55,018 nucleotides of DNA from Salinivirgaceae bacterium (GTDB taxonomy: Bacteria > Bacteroidota > Bacteroidia > Bacteroidales > SZUA-534), in the NCBI GenBank assembly GCA_017474765.1, contig JAFVGW010000009.1, positions 1 to 55,018 of the forward strand, written 5' to 3'. Positions 24,679 to 34,333 of the stretch are shown here, piece after piece; position 1 is the stretch's first letter; the number at the start of each line of letters is the position of its first letter. The position numbers were made by a program, and so were the translations under genes. The notes below the pieces were generated by a model that searched no databases, was not told where the DNA came from, and saw nothing but the letters and a program-made list of their open reading frames with translations.

Positions 24679-25661
24679 AGATGAAGAAACTGAAATATTA
24701 TATATTGTTGCTGCTGATTGGCGTAGGAGTGGAGAGCCGCGCACAAGACCCGCAGTTCACCCAATTCTATTCCAATCCGTTGTATCAGGCACCATCGTTT
24801 GCTGGCGGCATATCGGGTTACCGGGTGGGCATGACCTACCGCGACCAGTGGCCGAAAATGCCGGGCATGCTCACTACCATAAACATGGCTGCCGACATGA
24901 ACATGCTCAAAATCAACAGCGGTTTCGGTATTATCGCTTTGCGCGATGTGATGGGTTCGGCCAATTATACCCATACTTATATCGGGTTTCTTTACTCTTA
25001 CAATGTCCGCATAACGCGCACCATCTATCTCCGCCCCGGCTTGGGATTCTATTATGGCCAGCGCAATCTTGATCGCGATAAATTGGTGTTTGCCAGTCAG
25101 TTATATTCTGAATCCGATATTCAGCCCATTTTGCCCGACGAGTTTGTCAAGACATCATATTTCGATGGCAGTGCGTCGCTGCTACTCTCGATGCGCAACA
25201 GTTGGATTGGTATTTGTGCCGACCACCTTATGCGCCCTAACGAATCGGTGACCGACTTTGCATACCGCTATCCTGTCAAATGGAATATTTTCGGCGGAAC
25301 AAAAATATTCAAAGCAGAGCGGTTGATTGGAACAAAGCGTCAGAGCATAACCTTGGCTGGTAGTTTTCGGCACCAAGGCAAAACCGACCAACTCGACTTG
25401 GGACTGTATTGGAGTTACGCGCCTCTGGTTCTTGGCGTTTGGTACCGCGACCTGCCATTGATTAAGGATTACAGCCGCCGCGACGCCATCTCAGTTCTGC
25501 TGGGCTACAACTACAAAGATTTGAATATTGGTTATAGTTACGATTTCACCGTTTCGCGCCTTATAACCTCCACAGGCGGTGCGCATGAGGTGTCGCTATC
25601 CTACAAATTTGAAATCGAACGCAAACACAGGTTCAGAGCCATCCCGTGTCCGGAGTTCTAG
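24675..25661 (+). CDS. PorP/SprF family type IX secretion outer-membrane protein
   Basis: 328 residues. The signal peptide is at about 1-23. The mature start DPQFTQFYSNPLYQAPSFAGG is the family hallmark (D-P-FSQ---NP----P---G). The rest is alternating beta strands of an outer-membrane barrel, ending SYKFEIE and a short tail. PorP/SprF proteins bind type B sorting domains and are needed for secretion or attachment of the partner cargo, as SprF for SprB. Here the ATG overlaps the cargo stop as ATGA, so expression is coupled; ATG at 24681 is an alternative start. This copy is likely the dedicated partner, not the core PorP of the machine. Confidence 0.93.
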   Translation: MKMKKLKYYILLLLIGVGVESRAQDPQFTQFYSNPLYQAPSFAGGISGYRVGMTYRDQWPKMPGMLTTINMAADMNMLKINSGFGIIALRDVMGSANYTHTYIGFLYSYNVRITRTIYLRPGLGFYYGQRNLDRDKLVFASQLYSESDIQPILPDEFVKTSYFDGSASLLLSMRNSWIGICADHLMRPNESVTDFAYRYPVKWNIFGGTKIFKAERLIGTKRQSITLAGSFRHQGKTDQLDLGLYWSYAPLVLGVWYRDLPLIKDYSRRDAISVLLGYNYKDLNIGYSYDFTVSRLITSTGGAHEVSLSYKFEIERKHRFRAIPCPEF

Positions 25662-25965
25662 CGTTTTTTTGGACTTTAGACAACAGGCAACACCCTGTAT
25701 ATTAACAGGTATTTGTAGGGACCACCGCGAGCGTCCGTAATTTATGGTCTGAAGGGGAAAGAAGGTTCAGACCTTCAGTTTGATTGTCGGTTTCATGAAG
25801 CATATAGCATAATATCTTTGACAAAAACGCTTCATATATCCGTTGAAATTGCTCGACGGGGTACACAACTATAATATATTGGCTATCTTTGCAATCAGTG
25901 TTTTTGTGTAGCGGGGCATCCCGTTAGCAAGTGTGTTATTGTGTAATCAATAATAAAATATAACT
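25662..25965. other. Intergenic region with REP-like sequence and promoter
   Basis: About 300 bases without a gene. GTAGGGACCACCGCGAGCGTCC near 25712 resembles short GC-rich repeats scattered in Bacteroidales intergenic DNA. GGTCTGAA and TTCAGACC (25746-25778) form an 8-bp hairpin. TATCTTTG occurs twice (25813-25820, 25884-25891); the second is the likely -7 box for the gene at 25966. No terminator for the PorP gene is evident. Confidence 0.5.
25884..25891 (+). promoter_or_regulatory. -7 promoter box of the type A surface protein gene
   Basis: TATCTTTG, 75 bases before the ATG at 25966, giving a leader of about 68 bases. No TTG at normal spacing. An identical box at 25813-25820 could be a second promoter. 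Confidence 0.45.
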
Positions 25966-28900
25966 ATGAAAAAATTGTTTACTGCCGCATTTTTAGCCTG
26001 CACATTGGGCGTTTTTGGGCAAACTGATGATGCCAACATTATTCTATATGAGGGTTTCGAGTCGAATTTAACCTCGCTTCCTAATGGATGGTCAGGAGAA
26101 TATAAGCAGGAGGATAGTCCCAAACCATCTTCTCTTAGATGGAGACTGAATAGCGGAGGAGCAGTACCGACAGGTAGTGATGTTAGTAAACCAGAAACTG
26201 CTCATAGTGGCAACAAGAACGCATACCTATATTATCAGGGAATTCTGCACAATCACAAAATGTATCTTGTCAGTCCGGAAATTGATTTTAAGAATTTCAA
26301 TATTGGAGGTGCCAAAAAGCCAATGCTTGTCTTTTGGTATTCTCAATATCAGGACCGTGCAAGTTTTGGCGATGATTCGGGTGTTGACAATTTTGAATTC
26401 TCACTCCACTACCGAATCGACGGCGGCGGGTGGATTCCATTCGGCACGCCATACACGCAGCCAACCGATGACAGTGAGCCGTGGAAATGCGACTCGGTAA
26501 TGCTTCCCAGCGAGGTTTGCAGCCAAACAAATGTGCAGATTGGCTTCTTGGGAGTAACAAAAACTGTTGGTCACGGATGCTGTATTGATGATGTCTCGGT
26601 TATTGAGACCGATGTGATTCCGCGAAAAGTGGAAAGCATAACAGCCACTCACCCATCGACAAACGTGGTTCCAACAAATTCCACCGATAACTCTATCATG
26701 CGTTTGCGTATCAAGGTGAGCGGAAACGATGGTACATTAAAGCTCAACTCACTGACCATCACAGCCTTGAATAGTCAAACTATTGCGGCAGTTAGAGAGA
26801 ATGGCATGAAACTGTTTTATACCGCGACTGAATCTTTCAATGCCGACACGCCGTTGGATACAACATCGATAGTTAATGGCAAGGCAACGTTCAGCGGGTT
26901 CGACAGAAGCCTGCCCACTGGTAGCAGTTACCTTTGGATAACATGCGACATAAAAGAGGACCATGAGCACCGGTTCCGTAACAATATTGTTGACTTTAAA
27001 ATAGAGGCAAATGATATAGATATCAGTGGTTTGACATATCCAACTGCAGCATTAAGCCCGAATGGAAACCGAATTATTGCCGAGTCGCTTTTCATCGATA
27101 ATTTCGATGACCAAACTCATTCTGATACTATTTGGACGTTTGGCGGCGAATTTGAGCGTGCTGTGGGAAAGTTGCCTAATGGTCCGTTGGGAGGCACAAG
27201 CGGTGGTAACCCTAACCCTGCAGCCGCTCACAGTGGCGCCTATATGATTGGAACTGATATTACTGGCCTTGGCGAGTTGAAAGGAAACTACGAGAAGAAT
27301 ATTGGCAGCAACGAGTATTATGCAGTTTCAAAAACTTTCAACTGCTACTATTACAAAGACATAAGCTTGATGTTCTATCGTTGGCTCAATGTCAGCAACA
27401 GTGATACGGCAGCCGTTGGAATCAGTCTTGATGGCGGTGTGACATGGAACAATATTTGGGCAAGTTCGTCATCGATTCAGGAGAAGGACTGGTCGTTCCA
27501 ATATCTAAACCTCAACAAGGTGGCCGACCGCAATCCGAATGTAAAGATGCGTTTCACACTTGGACCAACCCGAAGCGGCCTGGCCTACAGTGGTTGGAAC
27601 ATTGACGATGTGGCTCTGGTGGGAACCTACATTTACAAAGATGCCGCTTTGGCCGATATTCTAACGCCCAACACTGGCTGCGGACTTGGTGCCGAAGAAC
27701 CGATTACAATCCGAATTAAGAATGTGGGTTTCAACGATATAAACGCAAAAAGCAGTGCTGAAGACAGTTTGCTTGTAAGTTACAGAATTGATGGAGGAGA
27801 GTGGATTACAGATACCGTCAAAGAGAACATTGCCCGTGACGCCGAGTTACTGTACACATTTAAAACAAAGGCTGATTTAAGTGAAATCGGCTTCCACGAT
27901 ATTGTGGTGAAAGTGTTTTTGGGCACCGATGTGAATGGCAACGTAATTGATGAGGACGAGCGTAACGATTATGCACAAAAAACAATAATGACAATGCCGT
28001 ATCGCGATGTTCCTTACGCACAGAATTTCGACAGCATCAGCGATTACTGGTACGGGAAGGGCGACACATGGAATTATGCCCGCTTGTCGGAGATTGAAGT
28101 GAGCAATATACTTAGATACCGCAGCAGCGGAACATGGCAGTATGGCAAGCCAAGTTACTCAACAACACCGTGCTGGTACACAAAAGTTGTGGATACTGCT
28201 TATGCAGCATACGATTCCTCTTGGCTCGAAACGCCTTGCTTCAATATGAAAGCCATGCAGAGGCCAATAATCGAATTCCGATTGAGAGGCAACTCTGCAA
28301 GTGGCGATGGACTGGCCGTTTATTATTCAGTTGACAACGGCGAAGTGTGGAAAATTTTGCCCGCATACGCCAACTCACTCCCGCACCCGAATTGGAACTG
28401 GTACAACACCGCAACGGTGGCGGCTCTGAAAACATCGGGATGGAATGGAAAAATCGCATGGCAGACAGTCAAGCAACTGCTGCCCGACGAGATTGCCGGA
28501 CAAGACTCTGTCAAGTTCCGCTTTGTATTTGCATCAGGAAAAAGGCCCGCAGGCTTTAAGGGTGAGGGCTTTGCAATTGATGATTTCAGTATGTATGAAT
28601 CGCCGATTGATGCAGGAATTGCCGAAATTGTTGACCCTGTCGATGCTTGCGAGTTGCTCAGGGAACAGCCAATTACGGTGGCAATCGCCAACTTTGGTCT
28701 GCGCGGCATAATTCCAACCGACAGTCTCATTGCAAGTGTTGTCATCAACGATAAGCTGACTTTGACCGACACCTTGTTTGTTACCGACACACTTGCTGTT
28801 GGCGATACCATTCATCACACCTTCAGCCAAACGGTGAACATGTGGTATAAGAAGGCCTATAGAATGACGGCCTACACACAGGCTCCAGGTGACACAATGC

Positions 28901-31900
28901 GGTTGTTCATCAACAATTCTCTTCAACGTAGTGGTGTGGAGAATGATATCTTTAAAGATACAGCAAACGTGCTGGGAGAGCCGCAATATGACCTTGGCGC
29001 GGATATAGGTACTTTCGAACCTGAAAATACAGAACTCGACGGACGTACACTTTCTGACGGAATCACACCATTTGATGAGTACAAATGGAAATATAAAATA
29101 CCAGAGGAAGATGAGGTTAAAGTTGTCCCAGATGAATGTTATTTTGATGAGACAAAACGCAAACTTAAAAAGTTGATTGGTTTCCCGGATGGCGATGGAG
29201 AGTACGAATACATTATTTATGATAGTGTAAGAATTGGAGAATGCTGGGCAAGGGATAGCGTTAAGATTATTAAATCGAAAACCGATGTGGGCATTGTAGA
29301 GGTAAGCAATTTGCCGCCAGCTTTCTGTGTGAATGAAGCCTTTGATAACATTGAAGTTGTAGTTGAAAATATGTCGGACGATGCTGTTCAAGGTAAATTC
29401 CATCAGGGCGATACCATCAGCATTTGTTATAGCATGTTCGACGCCGACTCGAATCTATACACCCATCGTGAAGTCGACACTTTGGCAAAAGATTTTGCAA
29501 TAGGCGATACGATACATTACAGATTCAGGCAGCAACCTAAGTTTGAAATTGCAGGAGAGCAGACTATTTCGTTCTTCACTTATATCCGAGCCGACATCAA
29601 ACATAGCAACGATACTCTTAAACCTATTTCGGTTGTTACCGCATGGCCGCTGCCGACAGTCGACCTTGGCGATGATGTCATCTTGAGCGCCAATCCAAAG
29701 TTGGATTCGATTGTTTTGATGACAGATTACATTGATGGCGCCACCTACAGTTGGCTGAATTACAATGATTCAGTTAAAAACACATTCATGGTAACCGACA
29801 GCGTTACAAAAAAATACAAAGTGAATGTTAAAGATGAGAACGGTTGCGCCATTGTGACTGACAGCGTATTGGTTGTTACTGACGATTGGGCTTTGGCCGA
29901 GTTGGTTTCGCCAATTGACCAGTGTGAGCCTCAATTCGGAATGGATGTGGCAGTAAAACTTGTCAACAACAGCCACAACAAGTATGGCGCCGGCTATCGC
30001 ATACCGGCAATAGTCAGTGTGAACAACATCTCGCAGCGTGATACCATAGTGCTAAGCGACAGCGTTTTTGCTTTCGACACCATAGAATATATGCTGACAG
30101 CGAAGGCTGATTTGCCGGCAATGGGCCAATTCCCGGTCAATGTGAAGATTACTCCGGTGTACGACATCAACATTTCCGATACTTCGAACTCGATTTTCGA
30201 ATATGTGAACGTATGGGGTGTTCCTCGACTCGATTTAGGCAAAGATACCATTTTCACCCTGCAGCCGGAAACAATTACTCTCGATGCGGCTTCGGTTGTT
30301 GAGGGAACGGATTTCTCGTGGTTTAAATGGAACAAAAAGAATGAATTCAAGGATCAGACCTACAACGTTAGTACCGCCGACAACATCTGCTACGTGTTTG
30401 CGATGAACGAGCACGGCTGCCTTGCCAATGACCAGAAAATCAGCATCTACGACGACCAACTCGGCAACGTTGAGGTGGCTACCGATACGGTGGTTATCAT
30501 CACAACCGATGTGGAGTTCGATGAGATAATCACTCCTACATCGTCGTGCGACATAACAAATGGCGCGGTACTCTCAATCGACATTCGCAACAATGGCTTG
30601 TCAGCAATCAAGAATGGAACTGAACTGCCGGTGAAAGTCAAAATCAACTACGAGGCGGCAAAAACCGTGACTTTCAAATTGCGCGAGCAACTCAAAGTGG
30701 GCGCTACAACTCAGTTGTCGGTGCCATTCACCACCAATTTCAAGAGCAACGAGGTTTATGTTGTCAGAACGTGGCTCGACTGGAATCTCGACCGGTTCCA
30801 CAACAACGACACTGCAACGATAACAGTCAGCCAGTTCCCGCACCCTGGTGCATTCACTCTTGGCGACGACATCTATACAACCCAGCCCGACACAATCGTG
30901 CTGCAAGCACCAGAGAATCAGTATTACTACTTGTGGAGCAATGGTTTGAAAGGCGACTCGGTTGATGTTATTACTCTGCCTAACGCTGCTTCGACAAGTT
31001 ATTCTGTGCGAGTTTTCAATGAGTACAACTGCGAGACATCAGATACAATGTCGGTATTCACTTACGACCTTGAGTTCTCGGCCTTCACCGATAAGAAGAA
31101 AGAGAACAGCAACAGTTGCGAGCCAATAGAAGATGCTGTTGTTCATGGTAAAATTTCAGTCAAGAGTCTTGATGTGATTCCTGCTGGAACCAATATGACG
31201 GCAAACTTCGATTTCAACGGGAAGAGTGACAAGTTTGAGATTACTCTGCCGGCACCGATAAACAAAGAAAAACCGTATACGTTTGATTTTAAGGAGAAAA
31301 TCAGCGTCCCTGATACTGGCAACTATGTCATGAAATCCGGCTTGACGGTGAACAATATGCGCGAAGCCGATACTGCCAACTTCAAAGCAACCGAATTCCG
31401 CGTTGGCACGTATCAGTTACCATTCGAGGATACGGTATCAACTCGCGAGAATGTCTATACCATCGATGCTGGCAATTTGTTCTCTATTTTCGACTGGTAC
31501 ACCCAACAGCACCACGACGGTCAGACTCTGACAGTTGTGAAATCAGGTGATTACAGGCTGAAGGCTACCGACATCAACGGTTGCGAGACAGAAGATTCAA
31601 CATACGTGCTGTTTATCAAACCGCGTTATGAAATCGCAAAAATTGAATTTGATACTTTGCTTTGTGAGAATGCCGGGCCGTCGAAAATATCGTTCTACCT
31701 GAAAAATACGGGTAACGATATTATTGCTAGTGGCAGTCAGGCTGAAATTTCGTACATGACCAACGATTCGGTTCTTAATAAAGAGACATTCACGTTCAAT
31801 AAAACCGTTCGAGAGAAAGACTCCATTTTGGTGTCGTTCAACAAAATGGCTGATTTCTCGAAAGTGGGTGAGGATTCTGTCAGAATCAAGGCGGTTATTG

Positions 31901-32985
31901 CAGGATATGAGACAGCAAAAGCTGTGGCTGTCATCACTAAAGCAAATCCAAAGGTTAGCCTGGGCGATGATTTTGCTACAACCAATACCGATACCGTTAT
32001 TTCGGCAGGTGCTGATTTTGCCGATTATCTCTGGAGTACAGGCGAAACAACGGCAGGAATTAGCATCAGCAAGGACGGCAACTATTGGGTTAAGGTACAT
32101 GATGAGTTCGGGTGCGCAAATGCCGACACTGTTCATGCACACTTTATTCCGGCCACAATTGCTATTTCAAAAATGACCAGCCCTGTATCTGCTTGCGGTA
32201 GCATAACTGCTCAACCAATTGTATTTGAACTTGTTAATAATAGCAAAACAGTTGTCAGGAAAGGCCAGAAGATTGGAGTTACCTGCATTATCGATAATTT
32301 GCAGGAGTTGCGTTATACAACAACTTTGGTTGAAAATTTCGCTCCAAGCGCTATTTATGGTGATACCATCGGTAGTGGTTTGAACCTAAGCGAAGTGGGT
32401 GTTCACACGTTGAGGTTCATATCAGATGTTGATGGTGTGGCTAACGACACGGCTGAATACGAGGTTGAGGTTTATGGTCTGCCTGAATTGAGTTTCGCTG
32501 CCGACACCATAAAAACAGAAGAGTACCCCTACGTATTGAAAGCCAATACAGCAGTTGGATTGGCATATATGTGGAGCACCAACGAGACAACCGAAAGCAT
32601 TAGCGTCGGTACCGATGGTAATTATTCTTTGAAAGTGACTGACAGCCATGGTTGCTGGGCGACGGATTCAGTTGTTGTGCACAAGATAGAGAAAGTGGTA
32701 CCGCCTGACACGCCAGTTGTAAACCCCGGAATCAACAAAAATGAGATAGCCAATGTTGCAGTCTACCCGAACCCGACTGACAATATTTTGAATATCGATT
32801 TCGGTGGCTTCGGCAATGACGGGTGCAGGGTTTTGATAGCAAATGCTACGGGCCAGATTATTTTCGCATCGAAACAAACGTCAGACATCATGCAGATTAA
32901 TGTTGTTGATTGGGCTGATGGAATGTACTTTGTCAAAATTGAAGGCAGCGGCACCAACCGAATACTGAAATTTGTTAAGCAGTAG
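25966..32985 (+). CDS. Giant mosaic T9SS surface protein, type A sorting domain
   Basis: 2339 residues. Signal peptide 1-18 (ACTLGVFGQ). Residues about 25-215 form a MAM/choice-of-anchor-like jelly roll (YEGFESNLTSLPNGW ... HGCCIDDVSVIE). About 220-365 resembles the BNR-associated N-terminal domain of sialidase-like proteins (SYLWITCDIKEDH). A second and third jelly roll follow at about 370-560 and 680-880 (SGWNIDDVALVG; GFAIDDFSMYE). From about 885 onwards, seven CARDB/Ig-like modules starting like ELVSPIDQCEP alternate with short YLWSNG / YSVRVFNEYNC Ig-like modules. Residues about 2262-2339 are a Por_Secre_tail (VAVYPNPTDNILNIDF ... GMYFVKIEG), the type A signal. No catalytic motif is visible, so an adhesive or scaffold role is likelier than an enzyme. 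Confidence 0.9.
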   Translation: MKKLFTAAFLACTLGVFGQTDDANIILYEGFESNLTSLPNGWSGEYKQEDSPKPSSLRWRLNSGGAVPTGSDVSKPETAHSGNKNAYLYYQGILHNHKMYLVSPEIDFKNFNIGGAKKPMLVFWYSQYQDRASFGDDSGVDNFEFSLHYRIDGGGWIPFGTPYTQPTDDSEPWKCDSVMLPSEVCSQTNVQIGFLGVTKTVGHGCCIDDVSVIETDVIPRKVESITATHPSTNVVPTNSTDNSIMRLRIKVSGNDGTLKLNSLTITALNSQTIAAVRENGMKLFYTATESFNADTPLDTTSIVNGKATFSGFDRSLPTGSSYLWITCDIKEDHEHRFRNNIVDFKIEANDIDISGLTYPTAALSPNGNRIIAESLFIDNFDDQTHSDTIWTFGGEFERAVGKLPNGPLGGTSGGNPNPAAAHSGAYMIGTDITGLGELKGNYEKNIGSNEYYAVSKTFNCYYYKDISLMFYRWLNVSNSDTAAVGISLDGGVTWNNIWASSSSIQEKDWSFQYLNLNKVADRNPNVKMRFTLGPTRSGLAYSGWNIDDVALVGTYIYKDAALADILTPNTGCGLGAEEPITIRIKNVGFNDINAKSSAEDSLLVSYRIDGGEWITDTVKENIARDAELLYTFKTKADLSEIGFHDIVVKVFLGTDVNGNVIDEDERNDYAQKTIMTMPYRDVPYAQNFDSISDYWYGKGDTWNYARLSEIEVSNILRYRSSGTWQYGKPSYSTTPCWYTKVVDTAYAAYDSSWLETPCFNMKAMQRPIIEFRLRGNSASGDGLAVYYSVDNGEVWKILPAYANSLPHPNWNWYNTATVAALKTSGWNGKIAWQTVKQLLPDEIAGQDSVKFRFVFASGKRPAGFKGEGFAIDDFSMYESPIDAGIAEIVDPVDACELLREQPITVAIANFGLRGIIPTDSLIASVVINDKLTLTDTLFVTDTLAVGDTIHHTFSQTVNMWYKKAYRMTAYTQAPGDTMRLFINNSLQRSGVENDIFKDTANVLGEPQYDLGADIGTFEPENTELDGRTLSDGITPFDEYKWKYKIPEEDEVKVVPDECYFDETKRKLKKLIGFPDGDGEYEYIIYDSVRIGECWARDSVKIIKSKTDVGIVEVSNLPPAFCVNEAFDNIEVVVENMSDDAVQGKFHQGDTISICYSMFDADSNLYTHREVDTLAKDFAIGDTIHYRFRQQPKFEIAGEQTISFFTYIRADIKHSNDTLKPISVVTAWPLPTVDLGDDVILSANPKLDSIVLMTDYIDGATYSWLNYNDSVKNTFMVTDSVTKKYKVNVKDENGCAIVTDSVLVVTDDWALAELVSPIDQCEPQFGMDVAVKLVNNSHNKYGAGYRIPAIVSVNNISQRDTIVLSDSVFAFDTIEYMLTAKADLPAMGQFPVNVKITPVYDINISDTSNSIFEYVNVWGVPRLDLGKDTIFTLQPETITLDAASVVEGTDFSWFKWNKKNEFKDQTYNVSTADNICYVFAMNEHGCLANDQKISIYDDQLGNVEVATDTVVIITTDVEFDEIITPTSSCDITNGAVLSIDIRNNGLSAIKNGTELPVKVKINYEAAKTVTFKLREQLKVGATTQLSVPFTTNFKSNEVYVVRTWLDWNLDRFHNNDTATITVSQFPHPGAFTLGDDIYTTQPDTIVLQAPENQYYYLWSNGLKGDSVDVITLPNAASTSYSVRVFNEYNCETSDTMSVFTYDLEFSAFTDKKKENSNSCEPIEDAVVHGKISVKSLDVIPAGTNMTANFDFNGKSDKFEITLPAPINKEKPYTFDFKEKISVPDTGNYVMKSGLTVNNMREADTANFKATEFRVGTYQLPFEDTVSTRENVYTIDAGNLFSIFDWYTQQHHDGQTLTVVKSGDYRLKATDINGCETEDSTYVLFIKPRYEIAKIEFDTLLCENAGPSKISFYLKNTGNDIIASGSQAEISYMTNDSVLNKETFTFNKTVREKDSILVSFNKMADFSKVGEDSVRIKAVIAGYETAKAVAVITKANPKVSLGDDFATTNTDTVISAGADFADYLWSTGETTAGISISKDGNYWVKVHDEFGCANADTVHAHFIPATIAISKMTSPVSACGSITAQPIVFELVNNSKTVVRKGQKIGVTCIIDNLQELRYTTTLVENFAPSAIYGDTIGSGLNLSEVGVHTLRFISDVDGVANDTAEYEVEVYGLPELSFAADTIKTEEYPYVLKANTAVGLAYMWSTNETTESISVGTDGNYSLKVTDSHGCWATDSVVVHKIEKVVPPDTPVVNPGINKNEIANVAVYPNPTDNILNIDFGGFGNDGCRVLIANATGQIIFASKQTSDIMQINVVDWADGMYFVKIEGSGTNRILKFVKQ

Positions 32986-33009
32986 GCGTTTTCAGGAAAT
33001 GAACAAAAG

Positions 33010-33040
33010 TTAGCCACTCGGAAGGGTGGCTAATTTTTTT
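33010..33040 (+). terminator. Terminator after the type A surface protein
   Basis: TTAGCCAC (33010-33017) pairs with GTGGCTAA (33026-33033) and is followed by seven T. Confidence 0.85.
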
Positions 33041-33277
33041 AATGATAGTCGGCTTATCCGCAATAGGAGAGCGGTTCCATAACTACACGACGAATGGTTG
33101 TTATTCATCATCATCATGAATACCATGAGCCGTAGGAACGCACCCCGTTTTTTGAAATGTTGTGTACAGTCAGCATGCGGATTCCATTAAGGCGATGATT
33201 TCTATCACTCTTATGATTCTGGGCACTTTTGTGCAAAAACTGGTACCAGTGCCTGGCCGATAATTATTGCTTCGGGG
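33041..33277. other. Non-coding intergenic stretch with nested palindromes
   Basis: No ORF of note. ATTCAT/ATGAAT flank CATCATC near 33097-33115. GGCAC (33222-33226) and GTGCC (33249-33253) enclose a GCAC-TTTT-GTGC hairpin and the perfect 12-bp palindrome ACTGGTACCAGT (33239-33250). GAGCCGTAGGAACGCACC near 33127 looks like a REP-type fragment. It could be a structured RNA or decayed element. Confidence 0.4.
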
Positions 33278-33309
33278 CAAAAAAAATGTGCACCGTCAAG
33301 ATGCACATT
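33278..33309 (-). terminator. Terminator of the udp-SirB1-PCP operon
   Basis: On the minus strand AATGTGCA (33309-33302) pairs with TGCACATT (33292-33285) and runs into eight T, about 30 bases after the stop at 33340. Confidence 0.85.
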
Positions 33310-33339
33310 CTCCCATTAAAAACTAATTGTTATGAAAAA

Positions 33340-34332
33340 CTATTCCTTCGTTTCTTTTGATTCTTTAATCAGAGACTTTATCCACTTTCTTCTGTCAACA
33401 ATTAGAATGACAATTGTTGCGAAAAACATGATATATAGAAAACTGTGTTTGGCATTCCGCGCAACCGTATTGATTGGTGAGACAGGGATTGAAATGTCTT
33501 TGATGATTTTAAAAGGATCATCGTATAACTTGTGTTCAATAGACAGTTTGCTGTTAGTTAAGTTGATCAAATCACTATGATACAATCGTTTGTCTTTTTC
33601 GCTAATCATTAGGAACGAACCGTCTCTTTCAGCCCCGAATTTTTTGTCTTCCTTGGTGAAATATTCCTTTTTCTGAAGGCTGTCCAGAATCTCAATTTCT
33701 TTGTCAAGTCGGCTAATTCTGTTTTTTGATTCGCGAAGCCACAGAATGTTCTGCTCTTGAATCCAATTGTCGTTATAAAGATATGCCATGATTGCATTTC
33801 TGACAGAGTCCAGAATGGTAGAGTCTTTAGCTATGTAAATTTCAATATTTATGTCGAACGTGTGTGCCGTTATCATGCGGGTATATCTTGATGTGGTATC
33901 TTTCCTTGCCTGGGTGCTGTATTCCTCAGCAGCATCAGCATTGCCATCACCATTGTAATCAAGCAGATATGAAGCATCCACGTGGCGTATTTGTTTGCTG
34001 ATATCGTCTGACAGCCCGATTTTGTAGTTCCAGCTGTTTACTCTGTTTATGGCGTACGATGCATTCACACACATACATTCAAGTCGCATGCTGCAATCGT
34101 AGTATGGCGGTTGGGTATTTTTATAGAATGTCATGCCTACAACCAAAATGCAGGCGCACGCATACAATAGCCAGTTTCTTATCACGTACTTTATCACCCA
34201 TAATACAGCGTTTTTCCATAGTATTGCTAATTTAACAAATGCATTTCCTAACCAATTGAAAAATCTCCCCATCAGGTCGATTAAGTCAATTTCACGTTCC
34301 TGATTGTTTTCGTTGTTAATGTCTTCTGCCAT
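33340..34332 (-). CDS. Wzz-like (polysaccharide co-polymerase-type) membrane protein
   Basis: 330 residues. The acidic N terminus REIDLIDLMGRF matches the start of Wzz-type chain-length proteins. A membrane helix lies at about 55-70 (NWLLYACACILVVGMTFY), a periplasmic region at about 72-290 with a coiled-coil segment (RISRLDKEIEILDSLQ), then a Pro-containing IPVSPINTVARNA before the second helix at about 295-315 (FLYIMFFATIVILIV) and a basic tail. Two helices, coiled coil and a proline-containing stretch before the second helix are the layout of polysaccharide co-polymerases, which set O-antigen or capsule length. It is much diverged and no polymerase gene is nearby. Its ATG follows the stop of the upstream gene by 1 base. 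Confidence 0.6.
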   Translation of the reverse strand: MAEDINNENNQEREIDLIDLMGRFFNWLGNAFVKLAILWKNAVLWVIKYVIRNWLLYACACILVVGMTFYKNTQPPYYDCSMRLECMCVNASYAINRVNSWNYKIGLSDDISKQIRHVDASYLLDYNGDGNADAAEEYSTQARKDTTSRYTRMITAHTFDINIEIYIAKDSTILDSVRNAIMAYLYNDNWIQEQNILWLRESKNRISRLDKEIEILDSLQKKEYFTKEDKKFGAERDGSFLMISEKDKRLYHSDLINLTNSKLSIEHKLYDDPFKIIKDISIPVSPINTVARNAKHSFLYIMFFATIVILIVDRRKWIKSLIKESKETKE

Positions 34333-34333
34333 G

